The notes under the pieces were generated by a model that ran no database searches, was not told the DNA's origin, and worked only from the letters and a program-made list of their open reading frames with translations. From assembly GCA_002224055.1 (NCBI GenBank), contig AZLU01000003.1, forward strand, positions 1 through 64,000: 64,000 bases of DNA, in the 5' to 3' direction. Origin of the DNA: Pezizomycotina sp. ARF18 (lineage: Eukaryota; Ascomycota). Position numbers and translations under genes: made by a program. Shown here one piece after another: positions 12,878 to 24,025 of this stretch (positions are counted from its first letter, which is position 1; each line of letters starts with the position of its first letter).

Positions 12878-13694
12878 TAAATACTATAGAAGTTCAGTTG
12901 GAGCGTAGAAAAACAATACAGGTATGGTTTGGCATTTCTTAAAAAGTTTCACCACTATGATTGACGAAACTCGAAAGCTCTACATACATATCATATCAGC
13001 TATAAGATGGCCAGCAGCAATATACAAGGAAATATAGTATCTGTATCTTCTCATTCCTTCGCTATAGTTCTCCGCTGTGCATGTAACGTGAGATTAATCA
13101 TGGCAAGCGGTTACGTTATCTAAGACCGATGGTTGGATTCGACGTGCAGTAAGTATAAGCTAGCTGATTCATCCCAAGTCTAGTGCTTTTTGATCTCCTG
13201 GATTGCATAATGAAGTACAAATCATTTTATAATTTCTCCGTATCAATCTTAATAGTTAGATAGTATACTAATGCACCCGCTTCCCTACTCTGAATAGCAT
13301 CAGAGACTTCTGATTTCGTGGCACCGTGAGCGAGAGTACGAATTTCAGCGAAAGAGTGCTAAGAATCGATTAATCAATCTTTGCAATATTTTTCAATTTT
13401 TCGTAAAGCTCATAATTGATTCGCAATCCATATTTTGAAATTTCGGGGCATATATATAGATACCAAAATAACACCCTCGCTGATTGAACGTGAAAGCGTA
13501 GCGCCGGTATAAAAATGATTTCTCACATGAGATACGTAAATGTAAAATCATTATATTCTATGAATAACTACCTGGTAGTAGTTATATGCCGGTTTATCGA
13601 GCTAAAACGAATATTTCCTTCAAGGGAAGAATTTCCTAGGTTTTTTTTTTAAAAGATTTCCAAGAGGAACAATAAAATCCATGCATTCAAGCGT
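12878..13694. other. AT-rich spacer between the protease copies
   Basis: About 800 bases, strongly AT-rich, with no gene I can support. It separates the two protease paralogues and probably contains the promoter of copy 2. A T9A4 run at about 13,641 lies just before its first open frame. Confidence 0.5.
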
Positions 13695-15129
13695 TTGAGG
13701 GCTACTAGACGGAATCAAAATAAAAATTTTAGACAAGAAAAGGAAAAACAGGAAGAAAGCAGGAACAGCAGTCAGACTCGTGAGTTTATTGAACATAGAT
13801 GTCGGAAACTAAAAAGAGCGACAAATCGTGTCAGGACGAGCTTCTATAGTACAGGTCGTAGAAAATCTAGAGTATCATCGAACAGGTCTGATTCCTTAGG
13901 GTCTACCGTCGCGAGACAATCTAGAACATTAGACCATCGAGGTGACCCAGACGAAAACCCGCTGGACGCTCTACTAGAAGACCCACTCCCAAAGCCCCCG
14001 AGGATCTCCTACAGCACTTCCCCATAAAACTACAGAGATTAAAAGCCTGGTACAAGCTCCAACTCGAAAAGCCATGGTCAGCGTCGAAACCAGTGCGTCA
14101 GTAGATAAGGTAGCGTTCAAGCAGGATACCCTTCCGCACCTAGCGCTGCAAGAGACCGTTTCCCCCGGAACGCAGCTCGGAACAGAGACCAGTTTCGGAA
14201 CGTTCGGATGCTACCTCCAGAGCAGAGACGGCGGTAGGGTTCTGGGCCTCACTTGCGGTCACACGTTCCAGTATGACTTCGGCGACGCGGATATACCGGC
14301 GGCTGAATTCTACTTCCCCGATCCTCTGCTCATTGAGCACGGAGAATATGTCGCCCAAATTCATTTGTGGGCATTATTTAAGGACATGAACGCGGTTTAC
14401 GAGGCTTTAGTCAAGTTAAAAGGGACTAACGACAAATGCGGGTTCGAACGCCTAGGCAAAAAATTGTTGCAGAGGCTAGCGGATAAGCGTTCTTTCTGGA
14501 CGACCAACGCCTAAAGTTTATCTCCAGGAATAGCGACATGCAGGGTCTAAGCAAAGAAGAAGCCCATTCCCGCTCCCGGGCGGGAAAACTCATCGCGGGA
14601 TTACACAAAAAAAGACATGAGCCCAAACACCGCCCAAGCGAAGACTGGGCGATCCTCGAAGTCAACAAAGAGAAAATACCAGCCGTTCCGAACGCCATAA
14701 TATTCGAGGGTAAACACCTCGGAACGCTCAAAGGCTGGAAAGACCCGACCTTAGGTATGACAGTAGCAAAACTCGGCGTCAGCACCGGCTTGAACTACGC
14801 GCGCATAGGCCCGAGATGTCAAAAAGGGACGGATATTACGAAGCGTTCATGATCAGAAACGGAACCACTGAATGTACATTAAGCAAGATTGGTGATTCTG
14901 GGGCAATAGTTTATGACCCGACCGATTTTACTGTCGTCGGCATGCTTTACGGATCTTGGGGACAAATTCTGACGCCGCTGTATTGACGATGAGGACGATT
15001 TTAAGCGATATTGAAAAGGCTTATGGTGTGGCTTTGACATCTTATAAAGATGATCCAGACAAAGGAGGAATTCTGGCACTAAACCTTGGCAAGTCACATC
15101 ATATTAAGAGTGGTTCATACTGTTCCTAA
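13695..15129 (+). CDS. Trypsin-like serine protease homologue, copy 2
   Basis: A polar, Arg/Lys/Glu-rich block (13,695-14,027), possibly a separate exon or a disordered N-terminus, precedes the protease part from 14,074. Catalytic landmarks in order: His in LGLTCGHTF (about 14,255), Asp in SEDWAILEVNKEKIP (about 14,645) and Ser in KIGDSGAIVYDPTD (about 14,890), all with spacing fitting a chymotrypsin fold. The C-terminal part (MRTILSDIEKAYGV, ATG at 14,989) runs to a stop at 15,127. No signal peptide is visible, so an intracellular protease-like domain is likely. Fungal NLR-type proteins sometimes carry trypsin-like domains, but no NLR is attached here. Two or three single-base shifts split the frame. 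Paralogous to copy 1 over the whole protease domain. Substrate unknown. Confidence 0.7.
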
Positions 15130-15279
15130 GCTACAATGAACTCCTTTGTTATAAAATATTAACTTTCAAGCTATATGCGGCGTAGTCTATATAAATCCGT
15201 GGACGCTAAGAATGCAGATGCTAATGTAGAATGACTGAATAGCCTGACTACTAAAAATAAAGGGGAACTTTTGTTGTCT

Positions 15280-17236
15280 TCAGCACTTCTTCGGATCAAG
15301 ACCATGCGACCAAGTCTATGAAGGAAATGACAGGACAGTTAGTATTCAACGCAAATCGAAATAGGGCAATAAGAGAAGTAGCTGAGAGACACTGGTCTGG
15401 GAACTTACATATGACCCTAATATTGCAATCATTAAACAAGTTCCCGTTATTATGCTCGCGCCGCCGTATACATACCATTCCTCCCTATTGAAAACCATTA
15501 GCAAACAGTCCAAGCTTAAAAACGCGACTTGAAAGCAAAGTTACTTCTCAACCCCTTAAGTTCCATCACGAACGTGCTAACCGTCGTCAGCGCGCCGCAA
15601 AATCCATCCTCATCCCCTGCAGCACCTGACAACTCAAAAACCCGTCGCCGGCAACCGCTGCGTAACTATCCCCACCGCGAGTACCATGGTACCGAATGTA
15701 TTCGCCGTGTACGTACCCATCGGAAAACTCCTGAAGAGCGGGTTCAGGTGCTTCGACAGCCAGAAGCGCATGTACGCACCCACGGGACCAAAGACACCCG
15801 CGAAGAGTGCTTTTCCGCGCCATTTAGGTATGAACACGCTCATGAGTATTATCCCCAGCCAGCACGCCGGCCCGAGGAACAAGCCCACTCGGTCAACCTG
15901 CGGACGTAACCTTACGGGCACAGGAACAAGATAAGGCCGTACGCCAATAGCAATATGCGCGCCGAACGTAACCGCTCCGATAGAAATACAGAGCGTAGTA
16001 ATAACCTGCGAACAAACAGCCTGAAAGCTATCCCCCCTGCCCTCGGCCACTGCGGCTGCGTATCGCTCATCGCAAAAAAAATATCCCGCATCCAGCTGCT
16101 AAAGCTCGTAAGCGAGCCGCAGAAGCCAGTCGTGATACCGATGAATAAGGGGATAGACTTCCTGTCGATGCCCAGTGCGGGTCGTCCTCGTCTATCATGA
16201 CTTCCTCTTCTACGTCTTCCAGCCGGGAGTTCTGCCGCCGTAGTAGCGTTTTGTGCTGCGGCATCGCGAATAATCTAATTTCTTCCGCCATGAAGCCCAT
16301 GACGACGCAACCCGCGAATTGTGCCCATATAACACCCGACAGCGGTGAACCGGGGTATACGTTAGCGCTTGGAGTCCCACCCTCGCCAGCGCTCCGAATA
16401 TCGAAAAGAAGATAAGCCAGCACGCCGTCGTCAGCATCGGCATGAAATCCGCGAAGAATTTTTCTTTAACCGGTAGTTTCTCGTTGAGTATCTCCTCCGG
16501 CGGCGTCTGGTCTTCGAAGTACACCATCTCCACTTCGCCACCTGATTGCTCTACATCTTGCACCGGCGCGGGTCCTTCGAGCTCGTCTAACCCTCTAAAC
16601 CCACCCGTTACATCCCTACTAAGCCGCCGTATCGACTGCCCGCAATCCGACTACTAACCGGACTAATCGGCGTCCTAGAGCTTCTCGACGCAGAAGACCT
16701 CGCCGACGTCCTCCTTGCGAGCGCGCTGTCCATACGTGCCAGCGAGCTGCCGTCGTCGGATATAACCGTAGCACTCATCCTCCTCCCAGTCCCCGGTCGA
16801 TCCTCCAAAAACGACGAGCTCGTCTCCCGGTATTCTCCGACGTTCTGCACTGGCGCGGGCGCTTCAAGCTCCGGTAATCCCCTAAACTCCCTTAGCTCGC
16901 TGTGGTCGGATGACAATCGCCGTAAGGAATGGCCAGCGACCTGCGAGGACGATGACATTCGCCTTGCCCGCGAAGACGTCGGCAAGATCGGAGCGAAAGA
17001 AGCATGGCGGTCCGACGTACGGCTGTCGACGTGCGAGAGCGGCGGGGAACTGAACGTCGGCGAAGGTAACGACTGAACCGTAAGCTCGGCGGCGTGTTTT
17101 GTACCGACGGGACGGATGGCTCATTCGTAGCTTTCGACGGCGATTGCGTCACCGACTCCGACTTCTGCTGTTGTTGTGGGTCTCTGCCCCCGCCGTCAGG
17201 GGGCGGCGAGGCTTCTGTGCCATTGTCTGCTTGCAT
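15280..17236 (-). CDS. FEX1: Fluoride export channel, FEX/CrcB family
   Basis: Fungal FEX proteins export fluoride through the plasma membrane and are an internal duplication of the bacterial CrcB channel. The start at 17,236 opens a long polar, Ser/Pro/Gln-rich N-terminal tail (about 200 residues) typical of filamentous fungi. Repeat 1 begins with WLIFFSIFGALARVGLQALT and includes SGVIWAQFAGCVVMGFMAEE. Repeat 2 has GPVGAYMRFWLSKHLNP and the hallmark GTYTANTFGTMVLAV (GTxxxN signature). The gene continues past 15,560 in small exons: a CGALTTVSTFVMELKGLR block, then YVYGGASIITGTCLMIAILG. A last intron (15,316-15,408) with a perfect TACTAAC branch leads to a short end exon with a stop at 15,280. 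Single-base frame breaks occur between blocks. Family assignment is firm; exact exon ends are not. Confidence 0.88.
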
Positions 17237-17595
17237 CGTTAGATAGGTTTTATCGAGCTTTTGCTTTTGAACTATTGAATTATTGAGCTCCTTTCGTGAC
17301 AGTCAAGGTCAGCCGCCTAAATAGAACTTCACCTGGCACCTTTGGTGGTCAATGCAAAGCAATGGGTAGAATTGCAGAGACCAGCCATTACCAGGCTTCC
17401 AATAGGTAAGTGGCTTTTTCCCTCCCTATTGTCGTCGTCTATTTTCGCAATTTTACTTTTGTTTTCGTCGATGAAATTTTCGTCTTTGGATGGGCAAATC
17501 TCGGAGAGAAGTCCGAATGACGCACGGACTGCAGAATTTGCCCGCGTTCGGAATAGGCCGAGATGAGTCCCTAAAATAGGAAACGAAATGAGCAT

Positions 17596-18015
17596 TTCAG
17601 AACAACTGAAAACAAGCTTAGACAGTGGAATACACTAGACTAGAAGGATTTGAAGTTCGCGATGGCGATGAGTTGAAGGAAGAAAAGAAACAAGGGAGTT
17701 TAAATAAAATCGTAGGACGAAGAGGACTTAAATAAGATTTGTTGGGATTTTTTTTCGCGGCCGAAGTTTTACCTGGCACCCGGGAATAAACGTGGACACT
17801 GCATTTCGGTGCCTGCCCAGAACGGCGGGTAGTAGCACCTGCGGTCTGTCACGTGATTATAGAGATTCGTTCCTCTGCGGTCTTTCTTTGAGTTCGTCAA
17901 GATCCATTAGCTGGTACCCTTCAGCCTGGTGCTTCAATGCTTAGTTATGTATGTACAAATGCTTTATATGGTACATATACAGGTAGAAGTGATTCGTAAA
18001 ATTACACAATATATA
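17596..18015. other. Intergenic, 3' flank of the PPR gene
   Basis: Between the FEX1 start and the 3' end of the next minus-strand gene (17,237-18,015) I see no convincing gene. An 88-codon minus-strand frame at 17,329-17,595 probably lies in FEX1 upstream sequence. A short T run (about 17,750) is the only notable feature. Confidence 0.45.
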
Positions 18016-20790
18016 TTACATCGTCGTCGAGGATATCCTCTCGTGGATCTTCTCGTTTTGGAATATCGACTCGATGACGGGCATGCGGACGTGCGTCAAG
18101 CCCATCTCGGCCACCGCGCGCCGTAACTCCGAATTCCAATGCTCTGGACTTTAAGCAGCGCCAGCTCCCCGAACAGGAACATCTCCATGCATGTGAGGTA
18201 CTCCTCCGGGTTAGGCACCACGTCATCGATGCCGTAGTACAGCTTCCCGAGCTGCCGCACCAGCGCTGATCGGGATCATCAATATTCTGCCCTTCCTTGG
18301 GCAGGTCCTTTTCCGTAGGCGCGTACTTGTAGTACGGCCGCTCGTGCACGGGGAGGTCCTTGACGACTTCTTTCCAGTCCTTCCACCGCTTCAGGCGCCA
18401 TGCCCACTTCTTCTGCCGGAAGGACTTCGGTTTTTCCAACGGCGGGCCAGCCACGTGCCGAACCACTCGGCGCGCGGAGCGGACAGCGCGGTAGGTCTGC
18501 CTGTGCGTCGCGGCGCCGATGTGGTGGTCGAAGCTCCTGACGCGGCCGCAGCCCTTTATTAGGTTACCGATGGAGATCACGCCGGGAGCTATGCCCACAG
18601 GGAGTAGCAGGCGTTCAAGGCAACGAAGCCGCCGAGTAAGTCCCCGTGCTTGAAATGACTTGATGATCAAGTTGTAGAGCGTCCTGTCGTACTTGTCGAT
18701 GCCGTCTATCCTCAGACGTTGCGGGACGACGTTATCCTCGTGCATGAGCCTGAAGAGCTCCCTCGGCGTGGCGTAGTCCGTCCGCGGTTTAAAGCTGAAG
18801 CGCTGCAGAAACATGCCCTTCCACAGAACCTTGTACGTTCCGTAGATCGGCTTGAACTTATCCCCAGTAGTCTGCGCCGGGCGGTAAATGCGTTCCAGAT
18901 CTCGGGAAGCTCTTGGCTCTTGAGCAGGGTGCGCAGCATCCGGGTGAAAAATTAATTGTAGCCTCTATCTTGCAAAAGGCCATAAGGTCCAGAAGACTCT
19001 TGAGCTTATGGAAACTCTGAGACATGGCGCAGTACCTGTAGCACATCTCGAAAGTAGCGATGTTGGCGTAAGGAGCGGACTGTAGCGTAACATTCATCAA
19101 ATACTCGGGGAACGCTCGTTGGAATGCAGATGCGCGTCTTTCCTGGTCGGGTCGCTCAAGGGCTTATCCGCGAATATTGTTTTCAACCACGTCTCTATCT
19201 TGTAATCGGCGGTGACTTCTTCTAGGCTAGCACCCCCTTATGAAGCGGACGTACCCTGTCTGCCGCCTGTTTAATCATGGTGTAGCTTAGCTTGTGGAAT
19301 TGATTGGTCCGGCCTGTTTGCAGCATAGCACCTAAGAGGGCGTTGTAGCTGCAGTTCTAGGGATGATGTTCAGCTCCTGGCGTACTTTTTGCATGACGCG
19401 CATCGCGGCGTCAACCTTTCCTAGCTTAGCCAGATTTCTCACCCAGTTGCCGCACATGATTTTATACCGCTGATTCTCGGGAAGAAGCCGCATGATACGT
19501 TCCGTTACCCACTCAAGGTTGCCGCTCTTAAACTCCTTCCACTTGTACCTGAGCTTAATAAGAGAGCCTAGCGTTTCGTCTTGCGCTTTCTCTAAATCTT
19601 CTATCACCTTTCAACCGCCCGCTTGGAGAGGGTGTCGAATGCATCCGGTATCTGGTAGATCATATCTTCGTAGACCGTTAAGCCGCTGCGTGCGAAATTG
19701 GCATCCAGGAACGACGACGCAATCCGGAGATATTCTTCCGCCGTCATGTTTGCGCCGGCAGCCTGTTTCAGCTTTAGATACGTTCTCATAGCTTCTTTAT
19801 TGTACACGATGGCCTGCGCGGAACCCTTTCTCGCTCCGGATGCTTCGATCATATTGTGGTACGATATAATGACCGGTGTGTAGGTCATCGCATTCGCAGA
19901 GCCAAGCTTCTTGACGGCGTCGTCGGCAACCCTTTCTGCGGTTTTGGGATCCTGCTCCGTCGCAAACATCTTGACGCCGAGGTTCCACCACCGCAGGCTA
20001 TCCACCTCCTGAAGCTGGCTCTCCCACGCCATCATCGCCTTATCTCTCTCCCCGTGCCAGAACAGCGCCTCTATGTAACCTATCGCGTGCTTCTCCGATA
20101 GCTCCACCCCTAATTTGAGCATCGTCTCGACGAGGTCTATCCTCCTACGCAGCGGCACGTCCTGAGTCTCCAGCTTCCACATGTAAACCCACGTCAAATC
20201 TCCGAGCACCTCCATACACTTCGGTTCCTGCATTATTATCCTGAAGTAATACCACACCTCCTTGTCGTACTTCTTGGGGTGCTTCTGCGCGAGCTCTAAC
20301 CTGAACGCAAACTTCTTCATCAGGTGTTTTGAAGCGGGTCCAGATTCTTCAAAAGCTCGTCGACCGACTTCCTCCTTTCCTGCTCTTCTTCCCTTTTCCG
20401 TTCCTCATCTTCCTTCAAGAATTTGTCTCTGACGTCTTCCGTTGTCCACTGGTATCCATCTCGTCCGTTTCTGCGGCCTCAACATCTTCGTCCAATTCTT
20501 CCAGGTCTTCGAACTTCTCTTGCGCTTTACTTAGCACATCGCCGCGATTGTCTGAGAAAAAGAAGCTCGACTTGCCCTTTTGAGGCCTTTTCGAAGTAGT
20601 CGTTCGTCCTTTTAACTGCCCCTCGTCTCCTTTAAGCGCTGAGCAAGCCTTCTTGTGTCGGGACCGCTTAGCCGCCGCGCTGTCGCCGTTACATAGCCAC
20701 GGTGAGCAGCATGGCAGTGGCAGCTCGGACGCAGGCGGGGGGCGAAGCAGCTCCAACCCTTCCTCCACGTTCAGAGAGCATGCAACGGCG
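18016..20790 (-). CDS. Pentatricopeptide-repeat-like mitochondrial protein
   Basis: A long minus-strand gene built of helical repeats. The 5' part (about 20,790-20,330) is Pro/Leu-rich then charged, with a KSSFFFSDN stretch and acidic linker, like a mitochondrial presequence plus linker. The core (20,320-19,604) is a 238-codon open block with repeat-like helices (EVWYYFRIIMQEPKCMEVLG; AIGYIEALFWHGERDKAMMA; TAEEYLRIASSFLDANFARS). The next block (19,607-19,332) continues (VDAAMRVMQKVRQELNIIP). The C-terminal part (18,814-18,016) includes WKDWKEVVKDLPVHERPYYK and YYGIDDVVPNPEEYLTCMEM, with a stop at 18,016. PPR proteins bind organellar RNA in processing or translation. The specific member is not identified. 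A missing C before the core (ACCTGATG for ACCCTGATG) explains one frame break, and several others occur. The exact start is uncertain. Confidence 0.75.
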
Positions 20791-21200
20791 GTATAAATTG
20801 ACCAGACGATGGAAGGAAAAGATCTGGTTCGTTGCTGCGAATGGGTGGTAAGAGCTACGTTGGTTGGTGATAGTTACTTGAGTATATTTGGTGGTTTGGC
20901 AGTGAAAGCTTTGTCCGGTTGAAAATTTGATAAGTGAAGCGACCGAAACCAGTAACTTAGTTGGCGGCAACCGGGAACATTTTTTTTTAATTGAATTTTT
21001 GATTTTGTTGCTTTTTGCCACTGAAATTCCCTTTTGGGACTTTACAGCACAGTAAGCTGACCATCTGACCACGTTCACCTTACCCTTGCGGGGTCGTGCA
21101 ATTGTGAAATACGGACGCTAACCAGATCTGGACTAGTGCCAAGGCCAAGCACGCCAGCCCAAAGTTGCATCATGTTACCGATCCTCATCCTCAACCCTTC

Positions 21201-21233
<33 letters not shown>
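21201..21233. repeat. T14A19 homopolymer palindrome
   Basis: Fourteen T are followed directly by nineteen A, a perfect 14-bp self-complementary tract about 180 bases before the alkaline phosphatase start. It is flanked downstream by a pyrimidine-rich leader (TTC/CAT runs). In DNA it could be a nucleosome-excluding promoter element. A chance or slippage origin is equally possible. Confidence 0.85.
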
Positions 21234-21409
21234 TATTTTTCTATCATTCATAGACACTTTCTCTCTTCCGTTCCTTCTTCATCATCCTTCTTTTTTATCT
21301 TATTTATCATCATTATTATTATCATCGTCTCTCATTTCATCTCTTCCTGTAGTGTATTGTTTTCGTTTTCGTTGGACTGGTTTCGGTGGGTCGCGTTTAG
21401 TACGACAAG

Positions 21410-23439
21410 ATGACTGGTGAACCGATCCTGAGTTCGAACAGGAGCAGCAGCGATGGAGAGGCAGAAGCGGATGCTGAGGAGGCCCTTCTGACAGGCCAGC
21501 ATGTGAGGAGGGACCAGGGAGTGAGGGGCGTTTGGGGAGATGGAAGGACCGATTGTTCTTATTTACTCGGCGCTGGCCACCGTTGGTACGTTTATCAAAA
21601 AAGGGAGATGGCTGTATCAAAACGAAGCGAGATATGAAACAAAGGGGATGACTATCACGACAAATTACTGACCTAGCCTTTTCAACAGCGATAATCGTGC
21701 TGGCCACGCTCTACGTCAAGCTCACGGCTGAGAAGGACAGGCCGATCTGCTCTCGCCGAAGAGAAATCTCGTCTTCATGGTATCGGATGGTATGGGACCG
21801 GCATCGCTTTCGTTAACGAGGAGCTTCCGCAGTTCAGGGATGACCTCGCCGTCAACGATGTCCTCCACCTCGATCAGCATTTTATCGGATCGTCCAGGAC
21901 CCGCTCGTCGAACTCGTTGGTTACCGATTCCGCTGCCGGTGCTACTGCGTTCTCGTGCGCCATGAAGAGTTATAACGGTGCTATTTCGGTCCTTCCCGAC
22001 GGCAGTCCCTGCGGAACTATTCTCGAGCTGCTAAGGCTGCTGGATACATGACTGGCTTGGTAGTCACGACGAAGATCACTGAGTGAGTGAAAAAAAATTC
22101 CTGATGAAAGAGAACAAGTTGGGGAAATTACAAGGAAGATTTTTTTGCTGATAAGATAAACAGTGCAACCCCTGCCTGCTTCTCCTCCACGTCAACATGC
22201 GCTGGGAAGAAGACCGCATCGCCGAAATGCAAATCGGAGACTACCCCTCGGCCGCGTCGTCGACCTTATGCTCGGTGGTGGCCGCTGCCATTTCCTCCCC
22301 AACACCACCAAGGGATCCTGCCGTGCGGACGGCGCGACGTCATTGCCGACGCCAAGAAGAACGGGTTCAACTACATCTCCAACCGCAAGCAGTTCGACGA
22401 CCTCAAGAAGGGCGAAAACGTCAAGCTCCCGCTTCTCGGACTCCTCGCCGACGTTGATATCCGTACGATCTCGACCGTGACAATGACATCTACCCCAGCC
22501 TTGCCGAGATGGCCGAGACTGCGCTCAACGCTTTGGCTGCTGCTACTAAGGATTCAGAGAAGGGATTCTTCATCATGATTGAGGGAAGCAGGATTGATCA
22601 TGCCGGCCACGGAAACGATCCCGCCGCTCAGGTCCGTGAGGTTCTCGCGTACGACAAGGCTTTCAACACCGTCCTGGATTTCATCGACAATAGTGATACT
22701 GAGGGCATTGTCGTCAGTACCTCTGACCACGAAACCGGCGGTCTCTCTACTGCTAGGCGTATGTCATTACTCCTACCATTATTTTTATTCTTCATTTGTT
22801 GATATATACTAAACTCAATTACAGAGCTTTGCCCACCTACCCCGACTACCTCTGGTACCCCGGCGTTCTCCTGAATGCTTCTTACTCTTCCGAGGCCATG
22901 TCCGCCCTTCTCACCGCTTACTCCGGCACCAAGAAATCAGAGATCGTCAACTACATCAAGAGCACGCTCCTCCTAAGCAACAGATCGCCGACGCAACCGA
23001 CGCCGAACTCGACCTGCTGTTCAAGAACAAGGCGAACTCCGCGTACATCTGGGCTGACATGGTTTCCCGCCGCGCGCAGATCGGTTGGAGCACGCACGGA
23101 CACAGCGCCGTCGACGTGAACATCTATGCCTACCCGCCACAGACCGCGAAGAAGCTCTGGGGTAACCACGAGAACACGAGGTTGGAGACTTTTGAGGAAT
23201 TACCTGGCCGTCGATATCGACAGCGTCACGAAGAAACTGAGGAAGGAAGGCGTCGGTCACCAGACTTGGATGGGCAGGACTCTCCCGAAATTCTCAAGCA
23301 CGAGAATAGGAGCATGGGCGTCGAGGTGCGATCGAGGAGGTTACGGTTTCGGGAGCGGATCACTACAGGGTGTTCACAAGAGGTGCACTCACCTCTAAAG
23401 GCGCAGAATGATATCCTTTTTGAATTTTCTTCTTTGTGA
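21410..23439 (+). CDS. PHO8: Vacuolar alkaline phosphatase, PHO8 type
   Basis: Type II membrane metallo-phosphomonoesterase of the fungal vacuole, releasing phosphate from many esters. The start at 21,410 gives a polar cytosolic tail, then one membrane helix split by intron 1 (21,586-21,688): GPIVLIYSALATV joined to AIIVLATLYVKL. Catalytic landmarks in order: MVSDGMGPAS (metal-binding Asp), VTDSAAGATAFSCAMKSYNG (the Ser nucleophile lies in DSAAGAT), VNMRWEEDRIAEMQIG, EGSRIDHAGHGNDPAAQV (metal His/Asp) and STSDHETGGLS. Intron 2 is 22,083-22,163 and intron 3 is 22,759-22,824 (TACTAAA branch). After it come TYPDYLWYPGVL and IDSVTKKLRKEG. Missing bases in short homopolymers (for example CCC in the IPYDLDRDND region, TTT after intron 3) break the frame. 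With those restored the protein is full-length and all metal ligands are present. The C-terminal end is approximate. Confidence 0.93.
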
Positions 23440-24025
23440 TGCCTTTATGCAGAGGCTTCTCTACAGTCTTTTTATTCTTCCAGAAATGCTACTTTTTTGT
23501 AATCTTTTCACTAGAGTTTTTGCATTGCTTTTATTATTGCTTTTCCTCTGGCTTCTACAGTAAATATTATGAAGCCCGACTATCCTTTCCAGTGTAAACA
23601 TGTATGTATCATCACAATATAAGGTCTATTTATTAAGTCGATATCTTTGGTCTGGCTATATTCGTCTATCGTACTGAGCACACGGCTTTTTGACTATCTG
23701 GTAACATTGACCAGAGAATATATTTATCGAATATATATATTAACGGACAGAGTTCAAGACTGATTATACTCATAGATGAAGAATACTACTACTGATGTAT
23801 TACGGAAGCCAGAGGTTTCTGTGCTGGATGATAATTTCAAATCGGACTAGAGATTTCACTTAGTGCCTGCGCTTATCGCTTATGATCCCACCACGAAAAA
23901 TCCATGCAGCAAATTTTTTTCTTTTTATCTGAACTTTTCTACCTGCAGAATCTTCACCACCGAATCAACTTCATCACCATCCTCACACGAGCCTCTACCC
24001 CAGCAATCGCCAACACCGATACATC

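Noticed and set aside
14426-14785. 119-codon minus-strand frame
   Set aside because: Antisense to the protease Asp block; no motif of its own.
15529-15934. Plus-strand open frames of up to 126 codons
   Set aside because: They lie antisense to the FEX channel repeats, whose membrane motifs (GTYTANTFGT) clearly define the minus strand as coding.
22163-22480. Separate small ORFs in the PHO8 region
   Set aside because: They are pieces of the alkaline phosphatase in shifted frames caused by missing bases, not extra genes.
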